Under the pieces are notes generated by a model. That model ran no database searches and had not been told where the DNA came from. It saw only the letters and a list, made by a program, of their open reading frames with translations. A program made the translations under genes and the position numbers. A stretch of DNA of 64,000 bases from Schizochytrium sp. TIO01 (Eukaryota > Sar > Bigyra > Thraustochytrida > Thraustochytriidae): NCBI GenBank assembly GCA_004764695.1, contig CM015708.1, positions 124,001 to 188,000 on the forward strand. Direction: 5' to 3'. Below, piece by piece: positions 1 to 10,617 of this stretch; position 1 is the stretch's first letter, and each line of letters begins with the position of its first letter.

Positions 1-16
1 AATGAGAATGAATAGA

Positions 17-20
17 AGGA

Positions 21-104
<84 letters not shown>

Positions 105-130
105 ATTAATTAATTAATTAATTAATTAAT
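17..130. repeat. (AAAG)n and (ATTA)n microsatellite
   Basis: About 88 bp of perfect AAAG repeats (17-104) run directly into ATTA repeats (105-130). The second run supplies the stop codon of the leftward heliorhodopsin gene. It is simple-sequence DNA with no coding content. Confidence 0.95.
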
Positions 131-898
131 GCCGATAACAATAACTGGAGCCCAAACAAGAATAGATTTAGTGCTGAGAGAAAGCAGGTGAAAGACTCCA
201 TCCATTTCAAGCTTTGATAGTTTATCTATTTCGACATTATGACATCGTGCAAATGTAACAAAATAAAGTTGGTTTAAGCCAAAACCCAGACTTATAAAAA
301 GAGTTACTAAGATGATGGCGGAAGTGTAACCAGGCACAACAAAGGTTTTTGTTCGAAGATTTCGAAAGTAAAATGTAAGTATGATAGCCCACTGCAATGA
401 ATAAGCAATAGATCCAATGACTATTGTAGACAGCGATATTCGTGGAATAATAGAAACATTAGCATTTTCAAGATAAGACATGGTTGTTGTTAATGATTGC
501 AATATAATGATAAGCGCAAGGACCCAGGGCTGTGTAGCATGAACCAAAAGTGCAATAGTCCATATCATTATGGGCATTGTTAGTAAAAACTCTAGATGGC
601 GCAGACGTAGAGAAATGACCTGATCGCCACAAAAACTGAGCTGCGAGCATGCATAAATAGCATGAAAGAATGCTGTAATAAATAGAAGAGCGGCGTTTAA
701 ATGCAACAGATTTACTTGGTGACAGCAACCGAACGAGAACAAAAGTGGTGAGGCATTACTGATCGCGGAACCAAGGTATGTCTGAATGATCGCAAACAAA
801 AGATTTTGAGCGGTACAGTATATCTGAAAATGGAGAAAAGCCATAGAGGCAAGTAGACGCTTAGCTAGAGGCAAAGTTACATGTTGTTCTTTTATCAT
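122..898 (-). CDS. Heliorhodopsin
   Basis: Predicted seven-helix retinal protein of 258 residues, the usual heliorhodopsin length. Family-specific positions are all present at the expected spacing: H23 in helix 1 (FLHFQ), H79 in helix 2, the Schiff-base counterion candidate E103 in RHLEF at the start of helix 3, S240, the retinal-binding lysine K244 in helix 7 (LSTKSILVW), and W249 five residues after it. These correspond to H23, H80, E107, S237, K241 and W246 of the structurally characterised archaeal protein. Heliorhodopsins sit in the membrane in inverted orientation and are mostly thought to be light sensors or regulators, not pumps. ATG at 898 is the only sensible start. It is divergent from the gene at 1059 and reads into a microsatellite at its 3' end. 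Family call is firm; the cellular role is unknown. Confidence 0.9.
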   Translation of the reverse strand: MIKEQHVTLPLAKRLLASMAFLHFQIYCTAQNLLFAIIQTYLGSAISNASPLLFSFGCCHQVNLLHLNAALLFITAFFHAIYACSQLSFCGDQVISLRLRHLEFLLTMPIMIWTIALLVHATQPWVLALIIILQSLTTTMSYLENANVSIIPRISLSTIVIGSIAYSLQWAIILTFYFRNLRTKTFVVPGYTSAIILVTLFISLGFGLNQLYFVTFARCHNVEIDKLSKLEMDGVFHLLSLSTKSILVWAPVIVIGIN

Positions 899-1058
899 AT
901 TGGGTGAAAATCTTTAATCTAAAAAACGAATAATATTGTTTGTAGTATCTATTTTTTTCTTTCTTGACTGCATATATTAATAATTCAAATAGCATAAATG
1001 AGAGTTGGTAGTGAATCAAACTATTTAAAAAATAACTTGCGGAGAAGGGATATTTTTC

Positions 1059-1952
1059 ATGTTTGAGATCAGTGACCTTCCTTTCAATATAAGCAACAGC
1101 TTCGATAATTGCGCTTTAGAAAAAGCATCCTTCGAAGATGTGTATGATCTTACTTTAGTGAACAACTCTGGACTAAACCAAACCATCAGTCATTCGACCA
1201 GACCTATTTTGGTAAAATGTATGTCTATGCTAAACCAAGAAGACCGGCACTTTGTGTATGATCAGCGAGGATTTGCAATGTGTGACTTGCATTCATGTAA
1301 AGTGTTATACAATCGCCAGACACATCAACATAATACTTTAAGTTGTTCTGGTGTAGTTCAAATGGTTGATAAGAGTGGCGAAGAAGTGTTATATAGAGCC
1401 GACGGACTAAATTCAAGCTTGTTCAACCAGGAAACACATCGCTACTTTAACCCACTAGCTGTTGGTAAGGTTGATTTTTCTGACCTGAAACAAGTGCCTT
1501 CGAACGGACTTCTGGATTCCAATATAGACTTGTATTATATAAAAGACGTTCGAAGCACGTTTTATGAAAATATTTATTCAGTTAATTGTACTAATTTTGG
1601 CAGAACCTGTGTGCAGTTGACAGATGGTAATACGTTATGTTTTGGAAATCTAGATACAAATACGCCAATGCTTCAGACGCTACCAGCATTTGTACTTGGT
1701 GCAGTCATTACACATATAATTGGAAGTTTTTTATATACAATCATGACGCCGGTGCTAGGCCGGGACATGACAGCTTCTCCAATCGCATCAATTGCAATGT
1801 ATTTGGCGCCATTGATAGGAGTCATCTTTCTTGTGATGGGCTCGACAATAGTTGCTTCAGTATCTTTTGTGTTGGGTTGCCTTATTTCATTTGCAACAGT
1901 AATTATTACTGTTCGCTCAGTTGATTGGGTAGTTTCCAGGTTTTTTATATAG
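1059..1952 (+). CDS. Membrane protein with C-terminal hydrophobic helices, unknown
   Basis: 297 residues. The first ~205 residues are soluble-looking, with about ten cysteines and several N-glycosylation sequons (for example near residues 10, 35, 41 and in a VNCT motif), which points to an extracytoplasmic or virion-surface domain. No N-terminal signal peptide is visible. The C-terminal ~90 residues contain three strongly hydrophobic segments (about 206-230, 238-262, 264-288) ending in VSRFFI. This arrangement suggests insertion by the internal helices. It lies between the heliorhodopsin and other membrane-protein genes, so a role in the envelope or host membrane is plausible but inferred. 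No family recognised. Confidence 0.75.
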   Translation: MFEISDLPFNISNSFDNCALEKASFEDVYDLTLVNNSGLNQTISHSTRPILVKCMSMLNQEDRHFVYDQRGFAMCDLHSCKVLYNRQTHQHNTLSCSGVVQMVDKSGEEVLYRADGLNSSLFNQETHRYFNPLAVGKVDFSDLKQVPSNGLLDSNIDLYYIKDVRSTFYENIYSVNCTNFGRTCVQLTDGNTLCFGNLDTNTPMLQTLPAFVLGAVITHIIGSFLYTIMTPVLGRDMTASPIASIAMYLAPLIGVIFLVMGSTIVASVSFVLGCLISFATVIITVRSVDWVVSRFFI

Positions 1953-2012
1953 TTTCAATAAATTTATTAAACGCTACAAATACATAAATGTTCATCTAGT
2001 ATACATTTTGTT

Positions 2013-2291
2013 TTAAATGATATAAAAGTCCTTGTCTTGATTATCTTCGTGTTCAACAGGGGTTGCAACCATGATTGGTGCTTTTTCATTTACTATAGCT
2101 TTCTCATTGCTTAGCTGCTTAGGACGCAGTGAGGTTCTCAAGCTGCTGATAAATATCGAGCAACCCTTTTGAATAGGCCAAACAATACAATACAAGAGTT
2201 GTAATATATGAGAAAGAACGCAGACAACAAGTGCCAGCAAAAGAATGGCAAGACCAAGCCCGATTAGCTGAAAAGGGTCTGGCTCATACAT
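2013..2291 (-). CDS. Small single-span membrane protein, unknown
   Basis: 92 residues. One long hydrophobic segment (about residues 9-37) is followed by a basic, then charged tail that ends DKDFYII. No cleavable signal peptide is evident, so a signal-anchor topology with the tail in the cytosol is likely. It is convergent with the gene ending at 1952 (60 bp gap) and lies 99 bp downstream of the next leftward gene. No family recognised. Confidence 0.6.
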   Translation of the reverse strand: MYEPDPFQLIGLGLAILLLALVVCVLSHILQLLYCIVWPIQKGCSIFISSLRTSLRPKQLSNEKAIVNEKAPIMVATPVEHEDNQDKDFYII

Positions 2292-2390
2292 TCTATGTTT
2301 GACCTCTTTATTGTAAACTTAAATTGAATAGTTTTAGATACTAAGACTCTACATAAAGCTAAAATAAAATAATATAAATATAAGAGTTTG

Positions 2391-3245
2391 CTATATAATC
2401 ATTGATCGCAAATATAAGATCGCTCGTTTTATATTTCGAAGAGCTCTTCTGGAGAGATCGAAATTAAAAATCAGCACTTGTGAACAATACAGGAGTGACA
2501 GACTGAAGACAGCAAGTGGTCTATATGTTTCGATCAAATGCAGTATGCTTTTTTGCGTATTCTTATGCACAATATAAATTGTGGCTTCTGATGCAGAACT
2601 TTTGACGTAGCTACGAAAGACTAGCTCTTGAGCTAAGTAGTTAAGAATGCAGGAGTCTGTCTGCGACGAGTGAATCACGTAGCCATAGCATTTGGGTATC
2701 TCATTGCACATTTGAACAGTAGCGTCCTCGCCACGAACCAGACAATGAAGAGAGGGTGTGAAAGCATGCAGAGGCAACTCTTTAGTTGTTGCATATACAG
2801 TTTGGTCCCCATAGAAGCGACTACTAATCCAATCGGCACGAACAGATGGTAACTTTTCGTAGTAAGTCCATGACTGATCTGAGTGAAGCAGTTCACCTAC
2901 GTAGCCACTAAAGGTTTTAGTTGTACCCGATTTCCGCATTAATACATACTCTAAAACGCCAGAACTATCAAAAATAAAACCATAGTATTCGTTGATAAAC
3001 CTATAGCGCAATAAAATCTCTTCTTTGCTTGTCTGGTTACTAGCATCAGGTACATAAATAGCAGCTGGATAAGCTAAAACTTCATAGCGGTCTTGGTCTG
3101 CATACCTCTGCAGGTTAACAATATTAGGTGCTAGATTGTCTGGGTAAACAAAATAGAAATCCTTTAAAAGACTTTCAGAGACAGCATAGGTTGTATGTGG
3201 TTTACAAATGAAAAATAATAAACAGAATAGCAATGAGCTTTTCAT
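2391..3245 (-). CDS. Type I membrane protein with signal peptide, unknown
   Basis: 284 residues. The first ~21 residues form a clear signal peptide (hydrophobic LLFCLLFFIC, small residues before the mature end). The ectodomain has paired cysteines around residues 165-205 (CLVRGE, MCNEIPKCYG, SCILNY). A single transmembrane helix near residues 243-262 is followed by a short, strongly basic cytoplasmic tail. This is the topology of a virion or host-surface glycoprotein. It belongs to the membrane-protein cluster at the left of the window. No family recognised. Confidence 0.7.
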   Translation of the reverse strand: MKSSLLFCLLFFICKPHTTYAVSESLLKDFYFVYPDNLAPNIVNLQRYADQDRYEVLAYPAAIYVPDASNQTSKEEILLRYRFINEYYGFIFDSSGVLEYVLMRKSGTTKTFSGYVGELLHSDQSWTYYEKLPSVRADWISSRFYGDQTVYATTKELPLHAFTPSLHCLVRGEDATVQMCNEIPKCYGYVIHSSQTDSCILNYLAQELVFRSYVKSSASEATIYIVHKNTQKSILHLIETYRPLAVFSLSLLYCSQVLIFNFDLSRRALRNIKRAILYLRSMII

Positions 3246-3292
3246 AATATTATTCTTTTGATATCCAGAGCTTCCTAATTTTTTTTTCGTAT

Positions 3293-3496
3293 ATGTTTAG
3301 TATCGGTACGAAGCTAAGTATTCGATACCTTGATATTACAATTTTGTTACTTAGTATATGTTGTTTACTATACTTAATTTATGAAACTGATTATAGAAGA
3401 GATTGTCGCGTTTTGTTATTGAAATTTATTCTTACTAAAAGATGTGCGCAGCTCGTAGTGACAATGCGAGAAAGAGTATTGCATCGACTACACTAA
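3293..3496 (+). CDS. Small membrane protein, overlaps next gene
   Basis: 67 residues from ATG. One hydrophobic helix (about residues 13-30, DITILLLSICCLLYLIY) with a basic C-terminal half. Its 3' end overlaps the start of the 1177-residue membrane protein by 55 nt in another frame. The gap of 47 bp to the leftward gene makes this the only open frame that uses the space. It could instead be untranslated leader of the large gene, so confidence is modest. Confidence 0.4.
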   Translation: MFSIGTKLSIRYLDITILLLSICCLLYLIYETDYRRDCRVLLLKFILTKRCAQLVVTMRERVLHRLH

Positions 3497-6400
3497 GTCA
3501 GATTTTCTTTTTTGGCGTTTATCTTGCTTCGACTATAATATGTGTGAATAATGTATTAGATTTGAGCTATAGATGGGGAATGCTTGTTGATACAAAAGAC
3601 TTGCTACAATGCTCAGACAAGTTTCTTCAAGTGATTGCTTCTATAGGACTTATGTATTTTAGTATGAGTTCTCCATTTGAACAGGACCAAGTTTTTCATA
3701 TTAGTGTTAGTGGAAAACATGCCGCTCTGTCGCGAACATTTTATTTTGCTGCACTCTTATATACTTGCTTAAGTGAAATAGTAGAAGATCCAAATGTTCT
3801 TTTTTCGGAGTTTAGAACCCTGGTCATGAGCGTGTCGAATGAGACTTCGGAGCTGCTAGGAACGAATGGGACCTCTGCAATCGACCGCGCGTTTGACTTG
3901 GTCCAGGTGAATACATTTGGCCAAGACTGGATTCATTTGATGTTCTTTGCCAAGGTGTATTGTTTTATTGCCGCACTAGTCTGCGCAATCGCTGTCATTT
4001 TATCAGACCTCCCTGATTTAAGTAAAAAAACTTTACAAAATATAGAAGAGACTTGGCCTGCTCGAACGATTGAGCTTGTGCTTGTTGCGTTGAATGCGCA
4101 CGCATTGTACTTGCTACAAGTAGCTCAATCGTCTGCACTTAGTATCGGGTCGCTCAAAGAATCTCACCGCAGGTTACGTCAACTAGCAAGTATCGGTTAT
4201 ACAAGCACGATAGATTTGAGCCAGGGAATTTATCTAGATACAAATTGGACAGATTATTTAGACTCTGCAATAGGATCTCCTACTCAAACAATAGTTGACA
4301 ACTTTCTTAGCCTAGATGGAGAAACGATGCATATGGTAAGTGCCTGTCTGATGCTACTTGTAGCTTCTTACATTAGCTTTTTCTATCTACATCATACACA
4401 CTCTTTGCCTTTGATTGTATTTGTATCATGGCACAATATTGTTCAAGTAGAAGGGATTATTGGTCAAGACGAAACATTCTATACTATATTTCTTCCATTA
4501 GTCATTTGTGCAGCAATCTCTTTGCTAGCTCAAATTGTATGTAATCTGCGTCTATCTTCTTTTTTAACATTGATTCCAAATCTGTTTTATAAAACAGGAC
4601 TCATTTTATGTGTTCTAAGTCTGCCAATTATTATTGTAGGTTGGACGCATCCGTGGGTAGAAGTTACACTTACACCTGTAGACCTTAGCTCTCGTGCTAT
4701 CAGTCGCTTGCAAGATGTTGACTCGCGTATTGATAGTCTATATGATAACCTAGCTGACCATGTACGAAAGTTGAATCCTTGTATGACAAGTTTCTCTCTC
4801 GACATTGATTTACAAATTGACGAAGACCTTAATTTTGATGATAAGGTTGAGCAGGCAACCGAACAGGTGGATGAAGCATTGATTGAGCAGCGGCAGGAAA
4901 ATGCGAAGCATGGTGTAATTTTCAATTTACAGGATTGTATTGAAAACGAGTACCCTTTTGAATGGAAAATCGATCAGATTAGAGGAAGACCTTTCAAACG
5001 ATATGCATGCAAGAGAATGAAGCGCAGAGAAAATGGCATGCGCGAGAGTATACTTGAAGACCTTGTTGAAGAAATGGTTGCAAACCAAGCGTCTGGGGTA
5101 TCTAGCTCAACATTTGATTTTGAGACGGAGGGCTTCTATGTAGACAAGTTTTGTACAAATATAAAATGTGCAACTATTACTGCAATCATGGCTGCCTTGA
5201 CGGTTCTGGTGAAGATTCCCTTTGTTGGAAACGTAGTTTCTGTCTTAAAAGATGTGGTTCAAGTAGGGTATAAAATTTGGCGCTTTGGTTTGCGACTTAT
5301 CCGTAAATTACCTACTTTGATTGCTAAACGCAAGAAGCTTCGCAAGCTGAAGAAGAGGCTGAAATTATTAGTTATGAGCCAAACCAAGCGCACAATCACC
5401 CCATCACAATCGCTTCTGTGGACCTTCTTTCCTGTTTTATTAGCCGCCGGGGTTGCATTAACCTTAATTATGATTCGTAGACAAACTGTCTACGAAGGCC
5501 AATCTCACCATGCCTCGCGCTTCTTAGTCGGTTTAAAAATGGCAATCGGTATTGCCTTGCCTTTGCTTTTTGCTGAAGTTGTTGTCTTATTAGTTATGAC
5601 CTATTATCCTAGCATGCTCCAGGAAGTTCTTGATCTATTGCCAGGTTGGTTAGTATCTGCTCAAGTAGAATTAGACATTGGATTCCAAGCAATGAAGACT
5701 GGCTACTTGGTTTCTATTCTTGGAAACCTATGCCTTGTGATTGCTGGATTTACACAGATTGAGAATTCAGTTCTGCTGATTGTGCTTCAGGCCACCAGAG
5801 CAATAGTCGTTCGATTGTTCTCCTTTGTATATAATCACACAAGATATGGGTTGAGTAACATCAATAGATACGCTAGAAAGCTTGAAGTTTCAGAACCCAG
5901 ATATGAACAGGTTCAAACATCTGAAAATAGATCAAATCTGAACAGTAAACATGATCGTAAACAATATACAAGTACGCCGATCATTGTGAGCAACCCACTG
6001 CTTGTTGCACAGCGATCAACAAAGCAAAACAAAGCTACAGCCAAAACAGCTATTCACGCTTCGGCTCATGTTGAACAACGTCTTAATCGTTTTCAAAGAG
6101 TTGTCATGAACATGGTTGAGTTTGTCCTATTGAAACTTGGTTATCTGCATGATTATGGCGAGCTTAGTTGGGTACGAATTGAAGATACAGTATACACTTT
6201 ACTCGATTGGAAAATTCAATATCTCCAGCCTCTACTGTTCAGTCTCATACCAATTCCTATTATTGTTATAAATACGATTGATCAAACATACGCCACTCTT
6301 AGTTTTACACAAAAGCAGGACGTTATGATGCTTGCGCAGGAGCTTTCCGCATCTACAACAACATTTAATGGAATGCTCGATGTTGAAGACGAGTTTCAAG

Positions 6401-6975
6401 ATCTAAATTGTGGCTGGGTAGAAAAGGTTGCTGAGCTCACAATTAACGCATTACGAAAAACTTTGTCGGCCTCAATTATTCCTTTCAAGTTAGCCTTTAG
6501 TGCCTTTTCCGAAAGTACTCAAGATTTGAGAAATAAACTTGACGACTTTATCTATGCACCAGCTATAGTGGTACCTGATCTGTTTGAGCAAAACAATTTG
6601 ACACTAATACTTTTGTTTGGAATACCAATTATGTGTACCGCTGTTCTTCTTATTATGTGGATCCTGAGTTTGATATGCTCAATCTCCTATCGGTTCCACT
6701 TCGTAAGAAAATTCCTTAGACTGGACAAAGAGAATTTAGACTCATTCATGGCTATCTTTGCTACTTTTATTCTCAGTATTAGTATTACCATGATAGTAGT
6801 ACATATCATCATAGGCACAATGCTTCAAACATTGCAAGATGTAGATATTCCTTACTTTGAATTTAGGGTCACGCTTGGTTGGAAATATTATTTGGTTATT
6901 GTAGCACATTGTTGCAATGCTATGTCTGCTATCGCACATTACGTAAATATCATGCTACCTCCTATTAACTATTAA
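3442..6975 (+). CDS. Large polytopic membrane protein, unknown
   Basis: 1177 residues with roughly 12-13 hydrophobic helices spread along the length. There are two long soluble stretches. One (about residues 430-600) holds spaced cysteines (LNPCMTSF, LQDCIEN, RYACKRM, DKFCTNIKCAT) and is followed by a very basic segment (about 625-655, RKKLRKLKKRLK). The second (about 800-905) has disordered, polar sequence. The last helices lie close to the C-terminus. The architecture, with alternating helix bundles and cysteine-bearing loops, recalls multi-span fusion or scaffold proteins, but no family signature could be named. It is the largest protein in the membrane cluster and is followed by the non-coding repeat region. 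Confidence 0.85.
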   Translation: MCAARSDNARKSIASTTLSQIFFFGVYLASTIICVNNVLDLSYRWGMLVDTKDLLQCSDKFLQVIASIGLMYFSMSSPFEQDQVFHISVSGKHAALSRTFYFAALLYTCLSEIVEDPNVLFSEFRTLVMSVSNETSELLGTNGTSAIDRAFDLVQVNTFGQDWIHLMFFAKVYCFIAALVCAIAVILSDLPDLSKKTLQNIEETWPARTIELVLVALNAHALYLLQVAQSSALSIGSLKESHRRLRQLASIGYTSTIDLSQGIYLDTNWTDYLDSAIGSPTQTIVDNFLSLDGETMHMVSACLMLLVASYISFFYLHHTHSLPLIVFVSWHNIVQVEGIIGQDETFYTIFLPLVICAAISLLAQIVCNLRLSSFLTLIPNLFYKTGLILCVLSLPIIIVGWTHPWVEVTLTPVDLSSRAISRLQDVDSRIDSLYDNLADHVRKLNPCMTSFSLDIDLQIDEDLNFDDKVEQATEQVDEALIEQRQENAKHGVIFNLQDCIENEYPFEWKIDQIRGRPFKRYACKRMKRRENGMRESILEDLVEEMVANQASGVSSSTFDFETEGFYVDKFCTNIKCATITAIMAALTVLVKIPFVGNVVSVLKDVVQVGYKIWRFGLRLIRKLPTLIAKRKKLRKLKKRLKLLVMSQTKRTITPSQSLLWTFFPVLLAAGVALTLIMIRRQTVYEGQSHHASRFLVGLKMAIGIALPLLFAEVVVLLVMTYYPSMLQEVLDLLPGWLVSAQVELDIGFQAMKTGYLVSILGNLCLVIAGFTQIENSVLLIVLQATRAIVVRLFSFVYNHTRYGLSNINRYARKLEVSEPRYEQVQTSENRSNLNSKHDRKQYTSTPIIVSNPLLVAQRSTKQNKATAKTAIHASAHVEQRLNRFQRVVMNMVEFVLLKLGYLHDYGELSWVRIEDTVYTLLDWKIQYLQPLLFSLIPIPIIVINTIDQTYATLSFTQKQDVMMLAQELSASTTTFNGMLDVEDEFQDLNCGWVEKVAELTINALRKTLSASIIPFKLAFSAFSESTQDLRNKLDDFIYAPAIVVPDLFEQNNLTLILLFGIPIMCTAVLLIMWILSLICSISYRFHFVRKFLRLDKENLDSFMAIFATFILSISITMIVVHIIIGTMLQTLQDVDIPYFEFRVTLGWKYYLVIVAHCCNAMSAIAHYVNIMLPPINY

Positions 6976-6979
6976 GCAA

Positions 6980-7330
6980 CTCTATATATTCATTTTCCTT
7001 CTATTCCTTCTCTTCCTTTCTATTCTTCTATTCTTTCCTTCTATAACTTTCGTTCTCATTCATTATCATTCTCATTATATTCCTTCTACTTCCTTCTATT
7101 CTTTCTTTCTTCCTTTCCTTCTATTCATTCTCATTCTATTCATTCTCATTCTATTCATTCTCATTCTCATTCTATTCCTTCTCATTCTCATTCTATTCCT
7201 TCTATTCCTTCTCTTTCTTCTCTTTCTTCTCTTTCATTCTATTCATTCTCATTCTCATTCTATTCCTTCTATTCCTTCTATTCCTTCTCTTTCTTTCTTT
7301 CTTTCTATTCTTTCTTTCCTTTATACTCTG
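6980..7330. repeat. Pyrimidine-rich simple-sequence tract
   Basis: About 350 bp made almost only of C and T with interspersed ATTC: imperfect repeats of ATTCTCATTCT, CTTCTATTC and CTTTCTTT. No ORF. It separates the membrane-protein gene from the tandem array. Confidence 0.9.
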
Positions 7331-7427
7331 TTATCATCTCAACTCAAAGGTTTAATCCATTTTATTCTAGATTATTGATTCATATTAGTAGAATAGTATG
7401 TAGTAAGAATAGTGTGTAGTAAGAAGT

Positions 7428-10265
7428 ATTAGTAGTTCAGACTAGATGTTTAGTGATAGTAGATAGGTGTCCTAGTATGACTCTTATGGTGCATAGCGAT
7501 TTTGCCATTTGACCATTTGGAGAGGTTGGTGGCACGCCAATTGACTCGATTTTGTCTTTTCAGAAACTTGAGATAATTAAACATTATTTTAAATAGTAAT
7601 CATTATATAGACTTGACTAATACTGATTTCGTTTCTATTTATTTTATCTTCGAAAGTCGCTTTGCGTTTGCTCAATAGAGTTCGGATCTATGCACAAGTT
7701 GGTGTCTAGCTGCGCTCGGATGTCCGCTTTTGAGTGCCACAATCAGCTTGAGTCTATTCGAAATAGCCATAATACAACACCTGATTGACCATTCAGATTG
7801 AAACTCCTATAGACCTATGACTAGACACTATTAGACGTTGTTATACATACTAGTAGTTTATAGTTTAGAGTAGATGCTTTTTGATAGTACAAAAGGTGTC
7901 CTAGTATGACTCTTACGGTGCATAGCGATTTTGCCATTTGACCATTTGGAAAGGTTGGTGGCACGCCAATTGACTCGATTTTGTCTTTTCAGAAATTTGA
8001 GATAATTAAACATTATTTTAAGTGGTAGCCATTATATAGACTTGACTAATACTGATTTCGTTTATATTTATTTTATCTTCGAAAGTCGCTTTGCGTTTGC
8101 TCAATAGAGCTCGGATCTGTGCACAAGTTGGTGTCTAGCTGCGCTCGGATGGCTGCTTTCGATCGCCACACTCAGCTCGAGTCAATTCGAGATAGCCATA
8201 ATACAATACCTGATTGACTATTCGGATTGAAACTCCTATAGATCTATGACTAACACTATTAGTAGTTTAGACTAGATGTTTAGTGATAGTAGATAGGTGT
8301 CTTAGTATGACTCTTATGGTGCATAGCGATTTTGCCATTTGACCATTTGGAGAGGTTGGTGGCACGCCAATTAACTCGATTTTGTCTTTTCAGAAACTTG
8401 AGATAGTTAAACATTATTTTAAGTAGTAACCATTATATAGACTTGACTAATACTATTTTCGTTTCTATTTATTTTATCATCGAAAGTCGCTTTGCGTTTG
8501 CTCAATAGAGCTCGGATCCGTACATAAGTTGGTGTCTAGCTGCGCTCGGATGGCTGCTTTCGATCGCCACACTCAGCTCGAGTCAATTCGAGATAGCCAT
8601 AATACAATACCTGATTGACTATTCGGATTGAAACTCCTATAGATCTATGACTAACACTATTAGTAGTTTAGACTAGATGTTTAGTGATAGTAGATAGGTG
8701 TCTTAGTATGACTCTTATGGTGCATAGCGATTTTGCCATTTGACCATTTGGAGAGGTTTGTGGCACGCCAATTAACTCGATTTTGTCTTTTCAGAAACTT
8801 GAGATAGTTAAACATTATTTTAAGTAGTAACCATTATATAGACTTGACTAATACTATTTTCGTTTCTATTTATTTTATCATCGAAAGTCGCTTTGCGTTT
8901 GCTCAATAGAGCTCGGATCCGTACATAAGTTGGTGTCTAGCTGCGCTCGAATGCCCGCTTTCGATTGCCGCAATCAGCTTGTGTCAATTCGAGATAGCCA
9001 GAACACAACACCTGATTGACCATTGAGATTGAAACTCCTATAGATCTATGACTAACACTATTAGACGTTGTTATACATACTAGTAGTTTATAGTTTAGAC
9101 TAGATGCTTATTGATAGTACAAAAGGTGTCCTAGTATAACTCTTATGGTGCATAGCGATTTTGCCATTTGACCATTTGGAGAGGTTGGTGGCACGCCAAT
9201 TGGCTCGATTTTGTCTTTTCAGAAACTTGAGATAATTAAACATTATTTTAAGTGGTAGCCATTATATAGACTTGACTAATACTGATTTCGTTTATATTTA
9301 TTTTATCTTCGAAAGTCGCTTTGCGTTTGCTCAATAGAGCTCGGATCTGTGCACAAGTTGGTGTCTAGCTGCGCTTGGATGTCTGCTTTCGATCGCCGCA
9401 ATCAGCTTGTGTAAATTTGAAATAGTCAGAACACAACACCTGATTGACCATTCAGATTGAAACTCCTATAGACCTACGACTAAACACTATTAGACGTTGT
9501 TATACATACTAGTAGTTTATAGTTTAGACTAGATGCTTATTGATAGTACAAAAGGTATCTTAGTATGACTCTTATGGTTCATAGCGATTTTGCCATTTGA
9601 CCATTTGGAGAGGTTGGTGGCACGCCAATTGACTCGATTTTGTCTTTTCAGAAACTTGAGATAATTAAACATTATTTTAAGTGGTAGCCATTATATAGAC
9701 TTGACTAATACTGATTTCGTTTATATTTATTTTATCTTCGAAAGTCGCTTTGCGTTTGCTCAATAGAGCTCGGATCTGTGCACAAGTTGGTGTCTAGCTG
9801 CGCTTGGATGCCCGCTTTCGATTGCCGCAATCAGCTTGTGTCAATTCGAGATAGTCAGAACACAACACCTGATTGACTATTCGGATTGAAACTCCTATAG
9901 ATCTATGACTAGACACTATTAGTAGTTTAGACTAGATGTTTAGTGATAGTAGATAGGTGTCCTAGTATGACTCTTATGGTGCATAGCGATTTTGCCATTT
10001 GACCATTTGGAAAGGTTGGTGGCACGCCAATTGACTCGATTTTGTCTTTTCAGAAATTTGAGATAGTTAAACATTATTTTAAGTGGTAGCCATTATATAG
10101 ACTTGACTAATACTGATTTTGTTTCTATTTATTTTATCTTCGAAAGTCGCTTTGTGTTTGCTCAATAGAGCTCGGATCTATGCACAAGTTGGTGTCTAGC
10201 TGCTCTCGAATGCCCGCTTTCGATCGCCGCACTCGGCTTGAGTCAATTCGAGATAGCTATAACAC
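7428..10265. repeat. Seven-copy tandem array, 401/429-bp units
   Basis: The anchor CATAGCGATTTTGCCATTTG (one-base change in unit 6) begins at 7492, 7921, 8322, 8723, 9151, 9580 and 9982, giving unit lengths 429, 401, 401, 428, 429 and 402. The two sizes differ by a ~28-bp block containing GACGTTGTTATACATACTAG that is present or absent between ACACTATTA and TAGTTTA. Units are very similar, with scattered point changes. No long ORF is present on either strand. Each unit carries short inverted repeats such as GATTGC-C-GCAATC or its variants. Possible roles are a replication origin, an episome maintenance element, or a non-coding transcribed satellite; none is shown by the sequence. Confidence 0.95.
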
Positions 10266-10614
10266 AACCTTCGTTACTTGATATTTGATAAATCAGCACT
10301 CATTTTACTTGTAGGCTTACTTCCGAATAATGGATGGCTACGACTATTTAAATAACTCTCCAATCTTACTTCCACTGGCCACAAACTGATTGCGTCTGGT
10401 GGTGACGTCAGTGTTAAATTTTTCTCACCTTAATTGAATATATCTTAAATATTGAATACTTAATATATTTAAGGTGTATATCTTTTAAAAGTACCTTATT
10501 ATTATAGTATCCATTATATATAAACTAGTACAAATTGAGGTAGTTAGTAATAGATATTTTGAAGATGACCGATCTACGTCAACAGACTCGAATTGACAAG
10601 TTGGCAGAATATAG
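10266..10614. other. Unique AT-rich spacer without a gene
   Basis: Single-copy sequence between the tandem array and the minisatellite. It has AT-rich stretches such as TTAAATATTGAATACTTAATATATTTAAGG near 10447-10473. No credible ORF or RNA gene was seen. Confidence 0.6.
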
Positions 10615-10617
10615 TTA

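Noticed and set aside
7500-10060. NF-I-like site TTGGTGGCACGCCAA in the tandem units
   Set aside because: One mismatch from TTGGC-N5-GCCAA and altered in unit 4; probably chance in a conserved repeat, with no supporting context.
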